Origin: a bacterium
Lineage (GTDB): Bacteria > Vulcanimicrobiota > Xenobia > Xenobiales > JADMJV01
Direction of reading: 5' to 3'
Assembly: GCA_018780265.1 (NCBI GenBank)
Contig: JADMJV010000049.1
Location: 48,179-112,178, forward strand
Length of the DNA: 64,000 nt
Below the pieces are notes generated by a model, which did not search any database, was not told the DNA's origin, and worked only from the letters and a program-made list of their open reading frames with translations. Positions 42,346-50,880 of the stretch are shown in pieces. The first letter of the stretch is position 1; each line of letters starts with the position of its first letter. The position numbers were made by a program, and so were the translations under genes.

Positions 42346-43394
42346 GTCCCGGCTGCGGGGATCGGGAGAGGCCGCCGCCCAAGAAAGCCGTCATCGAGAT
42401 CACCCGCGCTTGCAATATGAGCTGTCTGCACTGCGCCTCTGCGGCAGGCAAGGTTCGCCCCAATGAGCTTAAGACCGGCCAGATGCTGAACTTAATCGAT
42501 GATCTGAAGGCTTTGGGCGTAGAAGATGTGGTCTTCTCGGGGGGAGAACCGCTGGTGCGCAAAGATTGGCCGCTTCTTGCGGAGCGGGTTCGAGGCCATG
42601 GAATGAGCCTGGGAATGGTGTCGAACGGCACCTTCGCCCTACAGCATATGGACAAAATACGCCAGCTCCTGACGGCCTTCTCGATGAGCTTCGATGGCTT
42701 GGAGGCGACCCACAACCAGATTCGCAACAGCCCTCACGCCTTCCGGGACCTGGTGGCCGCCTTACGAGAGTTGGCCGAGCACGAAGTCTATCGTTTTGCC
42801 GTCACCTCGATCTCCAGGCTCAATCTTGGACAGCTACCGGAGATGTATCAACTCTTGCTCGACCTCGACGTGGTGGGCTGGCAACTGCAATTGACTTTCC
42901 CATCCGGGCGAATGAGGGGTCGCGACGAGTGGCTGTGCGAGCCTCAGGATCTTTACTTCGTGACGGATTTTCTCTTGCGGGTAGCCAGAGAGTCCCTCCT
43001 GGAACTCCATACCGGCAACAACATAGGATACTATACGGCCTGCGAGGAGGACATGCGAGGGTGTCGGTGGCGCGGCTGCGAAGCCGGACTCTCCCTGATT
43101 TCTATCGAGGCCGACGGCAACGTCAAAGGGTGCCTGAGTCAGGAACCCGAGTGGAAGCCTGGCAAGGCCTACGTGGAAGGCAACGTGACCACGCGGCCTG
43201 TGGCCGAAATCTGGCAAGACGACCGCCTGTTTGCCTACAATCGCCACTTTGACCCCAAGCTGGCCCGAGGCTTCTGCGCCAGTTGCCGATTTCTTAAAAC
43301 CTGTCGTTGCGGGTGCACTTCTTTTGCCACCCACCTGACGGGCAGCAAGTATGACAATCCCTATTGTCTCTACCGACTGATGGCGACGGACTGA
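42342..43394 (+). CDS. Radical SAM/SPASM maturase-like protein
   Basis: The 350-residue protein has IEITRACNMSCLHCASAAG (Cys 24, 28, 31), VVFSGGEPLVRKDW and FSMSFDGLEATHNQIR. The SPASM region is evident: GCEAGLSLISIEADGNVKGC, then GNVTTRPVAEIW and FCASCRFLKTCRCGCTSFA with seven or more Cys. It closely resembles SPASM enzymes that form thioether, C-C or other links in peptides. Partner genes are another radical-SAM protein upstream and a methyltransferase downstream. No conventional short precursor peptide is seen between them. Confidence 0.88.
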   Translation: MSPGCGDRERPPPKKAVIEITRACNMSCLHCASAAGKVRPNELKTGQMLNLIDDLKALGVEDVVFSGGEPLVRKDWPLLAERVRGHGMSLGMVSNGTFALQHMDKIRQLLTAFSMSFDGLEATHNQIRNSPHAFRDLVAALRELAEHEVYRFAVTSISRLNLGQLPEMYQLLLDLDVVGWQLQLTFPSGRMRGRDEWLCEPQDLYFVTDFLLRVARESLLELHTGNNIGYYTACEEDMRGCRWRGCEAGLSLISIEADGNVKGCLSQEPEWKPGKAYVEGNVTTRPVAEIWQDDRLFAYNRHFDPKLARGFCASCRFLKTCRCGCTSFATHLTGSKYDNPYCLYRLMATD

Positions 43395-43404
43395 GGAGAG
43401 CAGT

Positions 43405-44145
43405 ATGGCCTGGTATGATGACTACTTTGAAGACGATTATCTCCTGCTCGAGGAACCCACCGACGTGGAGACCTTGGGCCACATCGCCTTCCTGCGTTCC
43501 GTCCTACCCGGCCGGGGAGCCAAGGTCCTGGACCTGGCCAGTGGCAGCGGGCGACTGACGCTGGCCCTGGCGCGTCTGGGCTACTCGGTAACCGGGGTTG
43601 ACTTTAAGGAATCCATGATCCGCCGCAGTCAGGAGGCCATCGCCAGAGCGGGGCTGACGGCGGAGTTCCTGTGCCAGGATATGAGGAACCTGGATTTTGA
43701 TTCTCAATTTGACTTCGTGCTGAACTTTCTGCACTCGTTTGGCTACTTTCGCGACCAGGAGAACCTGCAGGTACTTTCAGCCATCCACCGGGCTCTCAAA
43801 CCCGGGGGGCGAGTGCTGCTCGACCTGGCCAACCGCGACACACTGGTCCGGGAAATGGACAAGCACTCTCGTCGTTGGATTTACCGAGGCGACCAGTACG
43901 TCCTCTTCCGTCGCGATCTAGACCCCCTGACCGGGCGCCTGGAATCCAAAATCATGGTATTGCCGGAAGGGGGCCACGCCCGACACCATGTGACGTCGGT
44001 TCGCTATTACACCTACCCCGAAATCAAGGCGCTCCTGCGGCAGGCAGGGATGAGAGTCGCCGAGGTCTATGGGGGATACGACCGAACCCCTTGCTCCTGG
44101 GGCAGTCCCCGCACGCTGGTTTTGGCGGAGAGGACCGCCGGGTAG
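43405..44145 (+). CDS. Class I SAM-dependent methyltransferase
   Basis: The 246-residue Rossmann-type enzyme has AKVLDLASGSGRLTLALARLG (motif I), VTGVDFKESM, LCQDMRNLDFDSQFD and LKPGGRVLLDLANRD (post-II). The C-terminal region, TYPEIKALLRQAGMRVAEVYGGYD, is typical of small-molecule or peptide methyltransferases. It starts ten bases after the radical-SAM stop with GAGGAG nearby, as last gene of the operon. Confidence 0.88.
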   Translation: MAWYDDYFEDDYLLLEEPTDVETLGHIAFLRSVLPGRGAKVLDLASGSGRLTLALARLGYSVTGVDFKESMIRRSQEAIARAGLTAEFLCQDMRNLDFDSQFDFVLNFLHSFGYFRDQENLQVLSAIHRALKPGGRVLLDLANRDTLVREMDKHSRRWIYRGDQYVLFRRDLDPLTGRLESKIMVLPEGGHARHHVTSVRYYTYPEIKALLRQAGMRVAEVYGGYDRTPCSWGSPRTLVLAERTAG

Positions 44146-44180
44146 GCCTGGTAACACAACCCGCAATAACTTTCCCATGC

Positions 44181-44205
44181 GGCAGAAATCCGAGTTCTGC
44201 CCCTT
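44181..44205 (+). terminator. Hairpin after the radical-SAM operon
   Basis: GGCAGAA-7-TTCTGCC is a perfect 7-bp stem followed by CCCTT. The T-tract is poor, so it may be factor-assisted termination. Confidence 0.4.
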
Positions 44206-44259
44206 CGCGATTTGGCTGAGTCCAAGGTGAGAAAGTGCCAATCGCGAATCAAATCCAGT

Positions 44260-44988
44260 ATGCTGCATCTTGAGTATGATCCAGAGGCCATTGAGTATCC
44301 GACCTCGGATGGGAGACCGTTGGGAGAGACAGACGCTCATAGGGACTTGATTTTGGAACTGATCGAGGCCCTGAAATACCATTTCTTGGGAACTCCGGAC
44401 ACCTATGTTACAGGGGATTTGCTCCTCTTCTACGAGGAAGGACAACCCAAGCGGTTCGTAGTGCCAGATGTGATGGTAATACCCGGGATTGCACAGAAAC
44501 GTCGCAACCACTACAAACTGTGGAAAGAAGGGCCCGGTCCAAGCTGCGTGATTGAGGTTACCAGTCGCTCCACCAGATCTGAAGACCTGGGCTTCAAGAA
44601 AGGACTGTATGAGTTTTTGGGGGTGCAGGAATATCTGATGGTCGACCCCCTCAAGGAATACCTGAATCCGTCCGTGCGATTGTTCAGGCGCCATCAGGAG
44701 AATCTCCTCACCGTGGTGGAGCACCCGCTCAGGCTGCTGACGCTTGGCCTGGAAGTTCGCGTTGTCGAAGAAGGCCTGCGGCTCTGGGACCCCGCCAAGC
44801 AAAGAATGCTGCCCAACCTCGAGGAGCAGCGGGAACTGGGACTAAAGGAGGCCGCCAGGGCAGAGAGCGAGGCCGCCAGGGCAGAGAGCGAGGCTGCCCG
44901 GGCAGAAAGCGAAGCCGCCAGGGCAGACCGGGCAGAGGCTGAAATACTCAGGCTGCGCCAGCAGTTGGCCAGTCATCACGAGGGCTAG
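44260..44988 (+). CDS. Uma2-family (DUF820) endonuclease-like protein with coiled-coil tail
   Basis: The first 190 residues match Uma2/DUF820, a PD-(D/E)xK-fold family: HRDLILELIEAL, DLLLFYE, FVVPDVMVI (catalytic Asp) and PSCVIEVTSRST (Glu and following Ser in place of Lys), then KKGLYEFLGVQEYLMVDP. The C-terminus contains EAARAES four times in tandem (positions 44848-44931, 21-bp units), a charged coiled coil. Uma2 genes occur in many copies in cyanobacteria and related phyla, function uncertain. The ATG is chosen over an earlier TTG. Confidence 0.85.
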   Translation: MLHLEYDPEAIEYPTSDGRPLGETDAHRDLILELIEALKYHFLGTPDTYVTGDLLLFYEEGQPKRFVVPDVMVIPGIAQKRRNHYKLWKEGPGPSCVIEVTSRSTRSEDLGFKKGLYEFLGVQEYLMVDPLKEYLNPSVRLFRRHQENLLTVVEHPLRLLTLGLEVRVVEEGLRLWDPAKQRMLPNLEEQRELGLKEAARAESEAARAESEAARAESEAARADRAEAEILRLRQQLASHHEG

Positions 44989-44993
44989 AGCTG

Positions 44994-46139
44994 CTAGAGC
45001 GCGTCAATCATGTTGACCAGAGGCAAGATGGCAGCCAGCACCAGGAAGGCTGACACCAAACCCATTCCAAAGAGCATGAACGGCTCCATGAGTTGAACGG
45101 CGGATTCCATTCGGTTGCTGGCGTCATCGGCAAACATGATGGAAACGCGATTCATGACCGGGCCCAGCGAAGCGGTCTCTTCTCCGATGGAGATCATCTG
45201 GACCATGGACTCAGGAAACATTCCCGATCGGCTCAGGGCTTCGGCCAGGGGGTCCCCATCGGTCAGGTCGTGACGAGCTGAGTCGAGGGCTCGCTGGAAG
45301 AAGATGTTGCTGGTGACCGAGCGTCCCATGTCGATGGCCGTCGTAAGTGTCAGCCCGGACTCAATGGTAGTTGCGATAGTGAAGAGGACACGAGCCAGGG
45401 TGATGCGCTGATAGAGGTCCCCGAAAAGCGGGATATGCAGCGGAAGCCAGTCCAGGCGCTCGCCCATTTTGGGGTTTTGGCGGGCCCGATCGAGCAAGGT
45501 TGGCCCGAAGAACCACAGCAATGCGACCAGACTGGGAAAACCTATGATGACGGCCGGGTTACGGATGAAGCGGCCGATGAACATGAGGATTTTGGTGGGC
45601 ATGGGAGGCTCGACACCGAGGCCTGCCAGCATGGGCTCGAGAGCGGGAATGATGACGTACATAAAGATGCAGCCGACGATGAAGCTGACCAGCCCCAGGA
45701 AAATGGGGTATGTGATGGCCGAGCGCAGCCGATTGACGAGCTTGGCTTCTTGTTCGAGCAGTTCTGACAGGCTGTGCAGCATGGGACTGAGTTCGCCGGT
45801 CTTCTCGCCGGCTTGAATCAGTCCGCAAAATACCAAAGAGAAGGTCTTGGGATACTTGCGACAACTGGCCGAGAGGCTCATGCCGGTGGCCACCTCGCGG
45901 CTGATTTCGTCGACGATCTCGCCGAGATCGCCGGGGTCGCCGTCAGCATAAAACTCCAGGGCGCGGTGAATCGGCACGCCGGCGTCGAGCATCGTCACGA
46001 ACTGCCGGGCAAAGAGGGCCAACTGTTGCAGGGACACCTTGTGTTTCTTGCGACGCACCTCATTATGTTGACCAGAAGTGAGAGTGGCACCTGCCGCGAC
46101 CGGTCCGATGTTTTCTGAAACGTGCAAAGATTCGAGCAT
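44994..46139 (-). CDS. GspF/PilC-family inner-membrane protein
   Basis: The 381-residue protein has two GspF domains. The first carries LALFARQFVTMLDAGVPIHRAL, GMSLSASCRKYPKTF and GLIQAGEKTGEL. The second has RITLARVLFTIATTIESGLTL and MVQMISIGEETASLG. TM helices lie at about 160-185 and 205-225 and at the C-terminus. It is the platform protein of type IV pilus or type II secretion machines. No ATPase or pilin gene is nearby, so it is an orphan here. It converges with the Uma2 gene with a five-base gap. Confidence 0.9.
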   Translation of the reverse strand: MLESLHVSENIGPVAAGATLTSGQHNEVRRKKHKVSLQQLALFARQFVTMLDAGVPIHRALEFYADGDPGDLGEIVDEISREVATGMSLSASCRKYPKTFSLVFCGLIQAGEKTGELSPMLHSLSELLEQEAKLVNRLRSAITYPIFLGLVSFIVGCIFMYVIIPALEPMLAGLGVEPPMPTKILMFIGRFIRNPAVIIGFPSLVALLWFFGPTLLDRARQNPKMGERLDWLPLHIPLFGDLYQRITLARVLFTIATTIESGLTLTTAIDMGRSVTSNIFFQRALDSARHDLTDGDPLAEALSRSGMFPESMVQMISIGEETASLGPVMNRVSIMFADDASNRMESAVQLMEPFMLFGMGLVSAFLVLAAILPLVNMIDAL

Positions 46140-46159
46140 CTTGCGCCGAAGGCGGGTTG

Positions 46160-46618
46160 ATGCTGACCCGGGTCTGGCGAGAAGGCGTGGCGCCCTTATT
46201 GGCACCGTTGGGTTTCGATCACTCTGCCGGTTATTTGCGCAAGTTAGGGGCGGATTATGTTTGGGTGGTGGAGATACAGCCCGAAGGGGAGCAGCGCTTT
46301 GGCGTTGGCCTGGGGATTCACTACCCGTCGCTGATGTCAGCGGTGCTGGCCGACCCGGCCCAGGCCCATCTCCAATCGAAGTGTGAGCCTCCGTTGTGGG
46401 AGATTTGCGCCCACCAGACCACGCTGGCTCAGTTGGCGAAGCGCAAGAATTTTCGTTGGACAGTCGCGGCCAATACCGACCTGAAGCGGGTCATTGAGGA
46501 AGTGACGATACTGCTATTGGAGGCTGGCCTGCCCTGGTTGGGTCAGCGCAAGGATTGGCGCAGTGTGTTGACAGACCCGCAGGCGCGCTATCGCGAATGG
46601 GCCGACCTGGATCGTTAG
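46160..46618 (+). CDS. DUF4304-like hypothetical protein
   Basis: The 152-residue soluble protein begins LTRVWREGVAPLLAPLGFDHS and has VWVVEIQPEGEQRFGVGLGI, like the start of DUF4304 proteins (helix, PxLKxxGF, then beta-strands with a QxS or EIQ stretch). The second half is helical (LKRVIEEVTILLLEAGLPWL). It is divergent from gspF with only 20 bases between starts, and its end overlaps the next gene by four bases. Confidence 0.5.
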   Translation: MLTRVWREGVAPLLAPLGFDHSAGYLRKLGADYVWVVEIQPEGEQRFGVGLGIHYPSLMSAVLADPAQAHLQSKCEPPLWEICAHQTTLAQLAKRKNFRWTVAANTDLKRVIEEVTILLLEAGLPWLGQRKDWRSVLTDPQARYREWADLDR

Positions 46619-47151
46619 CGATTTTCTACCGAGGGGGCGGCGGCCGCCGCCGGGGAAAGAATCTTGAAGGAGCCGAGAAATTCGCGATCGGCAAGGGGCT
46701 TGAGGTGTAATTCAGATCGCACGTCGACCACGTAAAGGCGATATCTTTCCAGTTGGAAGACCGTCTCGCCGCGGTAGTTTTTTTCCCCCGCCACCCTGTA
46801 GGTGAGCCTGCGAGTTTGTCGGTTGTCTTTGGTCCAGGTCAGCAAATGCCCGTTGCACTGTTGCAGCATGCCGTCGCGGGCTTCTTCAAAGAGGGTTTCG
46901 CGCCCGGCCAGCAAGGCTAATTTGGGCAGGTCGGTGAAGCTGACGGTGAGGAATCGACCGGGTTGGCGATCCAGGTAGACGCTGGTGGCCACTGGACCGA
47001 GCGGGGATTCGGAGGTGCTGAGCGAGCGGGCGGTGTCTCGCGAGAGGGCCGCCGAGAAACGACCATCGGGACAGACATAAGGCTGTGCCCAGGCTGCCGG
47101 AGTGAACCACAGCAGCGCGCAGAAAAACGCTATCCAGCGCGGATTGGCCAC
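46615..47151 (-). CDS. Secreted hypothetical protein
   Basis: A 178-residue protein with a signal peptide (WIAFFCALLWFTPAAWA, cleavage likely after AWA) and a mature beta-rich domain with two Cys (YVCPDGRF and LQQCNGHL), probably disulfide-linked in the periplasm. It has TSVYLDRQPGRFLTVSFTDL. No family recognised. GTG start with AAAGG upstream. Confidence 0.65.
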   Translation of the reverse strand: MANPRWIAFFCALLWFTPAAWAQPYVCPDGRFSAALSRDTARSLSTSESPLGPVATSVYLDRQPGRFLTVSFTDLPKLALLAGRETLFEEARDGMLQQCNGHLLTWTKDNRQTRRLTYRVAGEKNYRGETVFQLERYRLYVVDVRSELHLKPLADREFLGSFKILSPAAAAAPSVENR

Positions 47152-47231
47152 CTTTTCAGGGTATCGAAACAGAGGCCGAACGTCAAGGTACCCCCGTAGG
47201 CAATGGTGCCGCCGAGACAGAAGGTGGATCG

Positions 47232-48185
47232 ATGACTATCCAGGTTCGTTGCGCTGCTCCCGAGGACTTTGCCCAAATCGAGAAGTTGTGCCTGGCCAAG
47301 ACCTTCTACGAGTCGGCCTTTTTTCGAGGAATTGAGCCGTTGCGCGAGTTCATGGTAAGCAACCTGCGCGACAATCTGGCCCTGGCCGGAAAGGCTGCCG
47401 GTGGGCAATGTCTGGTGGCCTTGCGCGAGGGTCAACTGGTGGGCTATGCGGTGTTGATGTTTCATACGCAGGAGTCGATCACGCAGCAACTGCAGACCCT
47501 GCTTCACGACTTCGTGGCTCCCAATTTTGAGGTGCTCAACGCCCTGATGACGGAGGCCCGTCGGCTCACGGTGGAAGTGGAAGACGAATATCTGGTGGCC
47601 CATCTGCAGCCGCAGGACCAAAAGCAGCAAATCTGGTTTTATCGATTGGGCTTTCGCCCCGAGCTGAATCGGGTGGTCAAGCGCATTGCGGCCGGCCATA
47701 AGGGCCCCAGTTCAGAGCGGTACCGGGCTCGCTCGGCCCGCAAGAGCGAGCATATGTTTATCGTGCGCGTCAATGCCGAGTATTCGGGCCTGTACCGACC
47801 GGCCGGTCGGGATACCGACCTGCAGGCCATTCAGGCGGGTTTCATGGGCTGTTACTTCAACCTGAATATGGCCGACAAGGGCACACACTATGTGATATTG
47901 GAGGAGGCGGAGAGCCGTCGTCCGGCCGGCTACATCATCTTGATCGAACACCAACTGCCGATGGATCAGGGAGTATATACCTACGACGTGGCGGTGGCCC
48001 CCGAATTTGCCGGTAGGGGTCTATCGCTGTATCTGTGCGGTGCGGCCGAAACGCTGTTGGGCCAGGCGGGGGGGGGGGTGATTTTTGGGGCCACCAGTCT
48101 GGACAACCGGGGAGCCGTGAACGGGGATCGGCAGTTGGGGTTTGTCATAGATTCGCGGCGCTGGGGCCTGGATTGCCGAATGTAA
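47232..48185 (+). CDS. Tandem GNAT-fold acetyltransferase
   Basis: The 317-residue protein has two GNAT domains. The first (about 1-145) starts IQVRCAAPEDFAQIEKL and has CLVALREGQLVGYAVLM, but a weak acetyl-CoA loop. The second (about 170-310) has HYVILEEAESRRPAGYIILI and the better motif A DVAVAPEFAGRGLSLYLCG, followed by ATSLDNRGAVN. Only the second domain seems able to bind acetyl-CoA well. The substrate is unknown. Confidence 0.75.
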   Translation: MTIQVRCAAPEDFAQIEKLCLAKTFYESAFFRGIEPLREFMVSNLRDNLALAGKAAGGQCLVALREGQLVGYAVLMFHTQESITQQLQTLLHDFVAPNFEVLNALMTEARRLTVEVEDEYLVAHLQPQDQKQQIWFYRLGFRPELNRVVKRIAAGHKGPSSERYRARSARKSEHMFIVRVNAEYSGLYRPAGRDTDLQAIQAGFMGCYFNLNMADKGTHYVILEEAESRRPAGYIILIEHQLPMDQGVYTYDVAVAPEFAGRGLSLYLCGAAETLLGQAGGGVIFGATSLDNRGAVNGDRQLGFVIDSRRWGLDCRM

Positions 48186-48201
48186 CAAGTTTGTGAAACG
48201 C

Positions 48202-48230
48202 TTCCCAAACGCATGAAATGGTGGCATACT
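48202..48230 (+). promoter_or_regulatory. Possible promoter of the Gly/Lys-rich small protein
   Basis: TTCCCA and CATACT with 17 bases between. The predicted start leaves about 29 bases of leader containing GGAGG. Confidence 0.35.
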
Positions 48231-48265
48231 GGGCTCAACCAATCAACACACGGAGGACAAACCAA

Positions 48266-48421
48266 ATGGCAGCACCCATTGTAGGAACTCTGGTTAAAGG
48301 TGTACTCGGAGCCGCAAAAGGCGGCGGCGGTGGCGGCAAAAAAGGCGGCAAAGGCGGCGGCGACCAGGGCGGAAGCCCGATGGGCGCCCTGGCTCAGGCT
48401 GGTAACCTTCTCAAAGGTTAA
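48266..48421 (+). CDS. Small glycine/lysine-rich protein, 51 residues
   Basis: An ATG with GGAGGAC upstream opens MAAPIVGTLVKGVLGAAKGG, followed by a Gly/Lys-rich stretch and ending MGALAQAGNLLKG. The two amphipathic ends flank a flexible, positively charged middle, as in some bacteriocin-like or membrane-active peptides, though no export system is adjacent. It is followed by a strong terminator, so it is transcribed as a short unit, which supports it being a real gene. Confidence 0.7.
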   Translation: MAAPIVGTLVKGVLGAAKGGGGGGKKGGKGGGDQGGSPMGALAQAGNLLKG

Positions 48422-48441
48422 TTCGTCACCAACCGACAAGG

Positions 48442-48465
48442 AAGGCTCGGCAACGAGCCTTTTTT
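48442..48465 (+). terminator. Rho-independent terminator
   Basis: AGGCTCG-4-CGAGCCT followed by six T. It separates the small protein from the acidic protein gene. Confidence 0.9.
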
Positions 48466-48482
48466 CATTTCAGGAGGGTATT

Positions 48483-49055
48483 TTGGCAGAACACATCGAG
48501 CAACCCGAAGAGGACGATGGCTGGGGTGCGGTAGCCCAGGCTTTTGAGCAGGCCGAGGACCAGGAAGATGACGGTCCCCCTCTCAATATCCTCAGCGGAG
48601 AGGCGTCTTCCGGCTTCGAATTTGAGAAAATCCCTCTGGATAAGGCCGGCAACCTGGTTTTGCTGCGCGAAGCGGCCGAACAAATTCGCCACGATGAGAT
48701 CTCTGCGGAGGAGTTTGTGGAGAAGGTCATGCAGGTTACCGAGCTGGCCGAAAACGGCATCAAGCTGTTCGCCTCCGAGGCGCTCAAGAAGGAGACGGCC
48801 AAACTCCCGCCCGAGCAAATCGAACTGGTGAACCTGTTTGAAAAGCAGATTTACGCCGTCAAAGAAGGCACCACGCTGATGGCTTCCTATGCCGATTCTG
48901 GCAATATCGACGATCTGGACCGGGGTCTGGATATCGTGGAGCGGGCCCTGCAGATCGTGGACGAGATTCAAGACGACGCCATCGAGATCGATGACTACGA
49001 GAAAGCCAATCCTCGCGAATCGACTCCTGTGCCTGTCGAGGATGCCGAAGGCTAG
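48483..49055 (+). CDS. Acidic helical protein of unknown function
   Basis: A TTG start five bases after AGGAGGG gives 190 residues. The N-terminus is very acidic (EQPEEDDGWGAVAQAFEQAE). The rest is helical and probably coiled (EEFVEKVMQVTELAENGIKL, LDIVERALQIVDEIQDDAIE). No enzyme motif, TM helix or signal peptide. An upstream ATG in the same frame lies inside the small-protein gene and is rejected. It converges with the HDAC-like gene with a four-base overlap. Confidence 0.65.
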   Translation: MAEHIEQPEEDDGWGAVAQAFEQAEDQEDDGPPLNILSGEASSGFEFEKIPLDKAGNLVLLREAAEQIRHDEISAEEFVEKVMQVTELAENGIKLFASEALKKETAKLPPEQIELVNLFEKQIYAVKEGTTLMASYADSGNIDDLDRGLDIVERALQIVDEIQDDAIEIDDYEKANPRESTPVPVEDAEG

Positions 49056-50020
49056 CCTTTTTCGGCGGCCAGGGCGGCCTGCACCGTGCGGGTGATCAAG
49101 AGATAGCTGTCGCGGGTGTATCCGCCGCTGGGCAAAAAGGCCAGCGGCAGGCCGCGTTGACGAACCTGGCTGACGACCAGGGTGTCGCGACGCAATACGT
49201 CGTCAGGACTGAGATTCAGTCCGCCCAGACGATCGCCGCAAACCACGTCGTTGCCGGCATTGTAGATGACCAGGTCAGCCGGGCTGTGGCAGTCGAGAAA
49301 GATCGGCAGTTCGCGCTCCAGGATACCCAGATAGAGAGGCCCGTCGCTTCCACACTCCAGGGGGCAGGAAACATCGAGGCGCTGCCTGGCCCATTCCTCG
49401 TCGAAAGGGTATGTGTCCCCGTTGTAGATGTCAAAGAGCTTGACGCTGGGGTCATGTAGAAAAACGGCGCACACCCCGTTGCCCTGGTGGGCGTCGAGAT
49501 CGATATAAAGCACGCGCTGGGCGAGTCCCTCCTGGCGCAGAGCCATGATTGCGTATGCGATATCATTGAAGAGGCAAAAACCTTCGCCCCGGTTGGGTTT
49601 GGCGTGGTGAAAGCCGCCCGTCAGGCTGAAGGCCAGCCCGGTGCGCAAGGCCTCGCGGGCCGTAAGCAAGGTTCCCGCCACAGCCCACCGCATGGGCGTG
49701 ACCAGGCACCAGCGCAGAAAGGCATTGGGAGTAAAGGCAAAAGGCCACACTTCGATGGCCATGGCCACCACCCAGGATCGACGCAACGTCTGCAGGTACT
49801 CGGCGCTATGGACCAGTTGCAGTTGCGGGTCGCTGACCGGACCCTCTGGGCCACGCAGAGACAGGCCGTCCACATCCATGCTTCCCCCGTCGCGAGGCAG
49901 GCCGTAAAGTTTGGCGAGTTCATGATAGGCCCGCCGGGCCCGGTAGCTGTCAAACGGGTGCAGAAAGCGGAGGCCCGGGAAGCCCATGGCGAAATGGGGG
50001 CTGTAGATCAGGCTGGGCAT
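49052..50020 (-). CDS. Histone-deacetylase-family deacetylase (class IV/HDAC11-like)
   Basis: The 322-residue protein has the HDAC catalytic order: GGFHHAKPNRGEGFCLFNDI (His pair), VLYIDLDAHQGNG (zinc Asp and His), VIYNAGNDVV (zinc Asp) and SGGYTRDSYL (Tyr). The RGEGFCLFND form is like the class-IV and bacterial acetoin-utilisation/HDAC11 type. It would remove acyl groups from lysine or small amines. Confidence 0.9.
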   Translation of the reverse strand: MPSLIYSPHFAMGFPGLRFLHPFDSYRARRAYHELAKLYGLPRDGGSMDVDGLSLRGPEGPVSDPQLQLVHSAEYLQTLRRSWVVAMAIEVWPFAFTPNAFLRWCLVTPMRWAVAGTLLTAREALRTGLAFSLTGGFHHAKPNRGEGFCLFNDIAYAIMALRQEGLAQRVLYIDLDAHQGNGVCAVFLHDPSVKLFDIYNGDTYPFDEEWARQRLDVSCPLECGSDGPLYLGILERELPIFLDCHSPADLVIYNAGNDVVCGDRLGGLNLSPDDVLRRDTLVVSQVRQRGLPLAFLPSGGYTRDSYLLITRTVQAALAAEKG

Positions 50021-50021
50021 C

Positions 50022-50834
50022 TTAGCCCCGCGCGTCTCTCCACTCCAACAACCTTTGCACTCCGCTCACCGAAAACGGCCAGCCAAGGCCCAAAATGATG
50101 TGTTCGGCGCCAGCGGCCACGTAATCGTCGAGAGTACTCAGTTCGTCAGGGCGGATGATAAGCACGGTTCGTTCTACCGATTTTGGGTCACGACCGACCT
50201 GCTGGCACCAATCGGTGAGAATCTTGTTCTTGGCCGCGTAGTTGTCCGGCGGACCAAAGCCGTTCCAGAGATTCGCGTATTGGGCCACCAGTTTAAGGGT
50301 GACTTTTTCCCCGCCTCCGCCGATCATCAGGGGAATGTTTTTTTGCAACGGCGGGGGGTTGAGTTTGGCCAGACGCTCTTGGAGCATGGGCAAGTTGCGG
50401 CCCAGGTCTTTGAGGCGAGAGATAGCCGTGCCAAACTCGTAGCCGTATTCGGTGTAGTCGCGTTCGAACCAGCCCGACCCGATGCCCAGCACTACCCGGC
50501 CACCGCTGATGTGATCGACCGTGCGGGCCATGTCGGCGACCAGTTGGGGATTGCGATAGCTGTTGCAACCCACCAGATGACCGATCTGAGGCTTGCTGGT
50601 GTGACAGGCTACGGCTGTGAGCAGAGTCCAGGCCTCCCAGTGAGCCCCGCGGTGGGGCGAGGCGGTGATGGGAGCTTCTTGATTGGGGGCTTCCGGCTCG
50701 CCATAGAGGGGGTAAAAGTGGTCCCATAACCAGAGGCTGTCCACCTGCAACTTGTCACAGGCTTTGGCTGCCTCCAGAAACTCTTCGTAGGTGCAGTGTT
50801 GGGGATGAAGCTGGACTCCGACTCGGACGGACAA
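50022..50834 (-). CDS. LLM-class F420-dependent oxidoreductase
   Basis: 270 residues from a TTG with GGGAGG six bases before; longer upstream frames are proline/tryptophan-rich and non-coding in look. Luciferase-like motifs are RVGVQLHPQHCTYEEFLEAA, LWLWDHFYPLYG, GHLVGCNSYRNPQLVADMAR and RVVLGIGSGWFERDYTEYG. This matches the F420-dependent N5,N10-methylene-tetrahydromethanopterin reductase-like group. The use of F420 is an inference; FMN is the alternative. Confidence 0.82.
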   Translation of the reverse strand: MSVRVGVQLHPQHCTYEEFLEAAKACDKLQVDSLWLWDHFYPLYGEPEAPNQEAPITASPHRGAHWEAWTLLTAVACHTSKPQIGHLVGCNSYRNPQLVADMARTVDHISGGRVVLGIGSGWFERDYTEYGYEFGTAISRLKDLGRNLPMLQERLAKLNPPPLQKNIPLMIGGGGEKVTLKLVAQYANLWNGFGPPDNYAAKNKILTDWCQQVGRDPKSVERTVLIIRPDELSTLDDYVAAGAEHIILGLGWPFSVSGVQRLLEWRDARG

Positions 50835-50880
50835 AGGGGCCTCCCTGTTACTATGGGTCTGCCGGTCCCTTCCCGCGCCG

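Noticed and set aside
44180..44235. 17-residue peptide MRQKSEFCPFAIWLSPR as a RiPP precursor
   Set aside because: It has no ribosome-binding site and lies inside the hairpin after the operon; too weak to claim.
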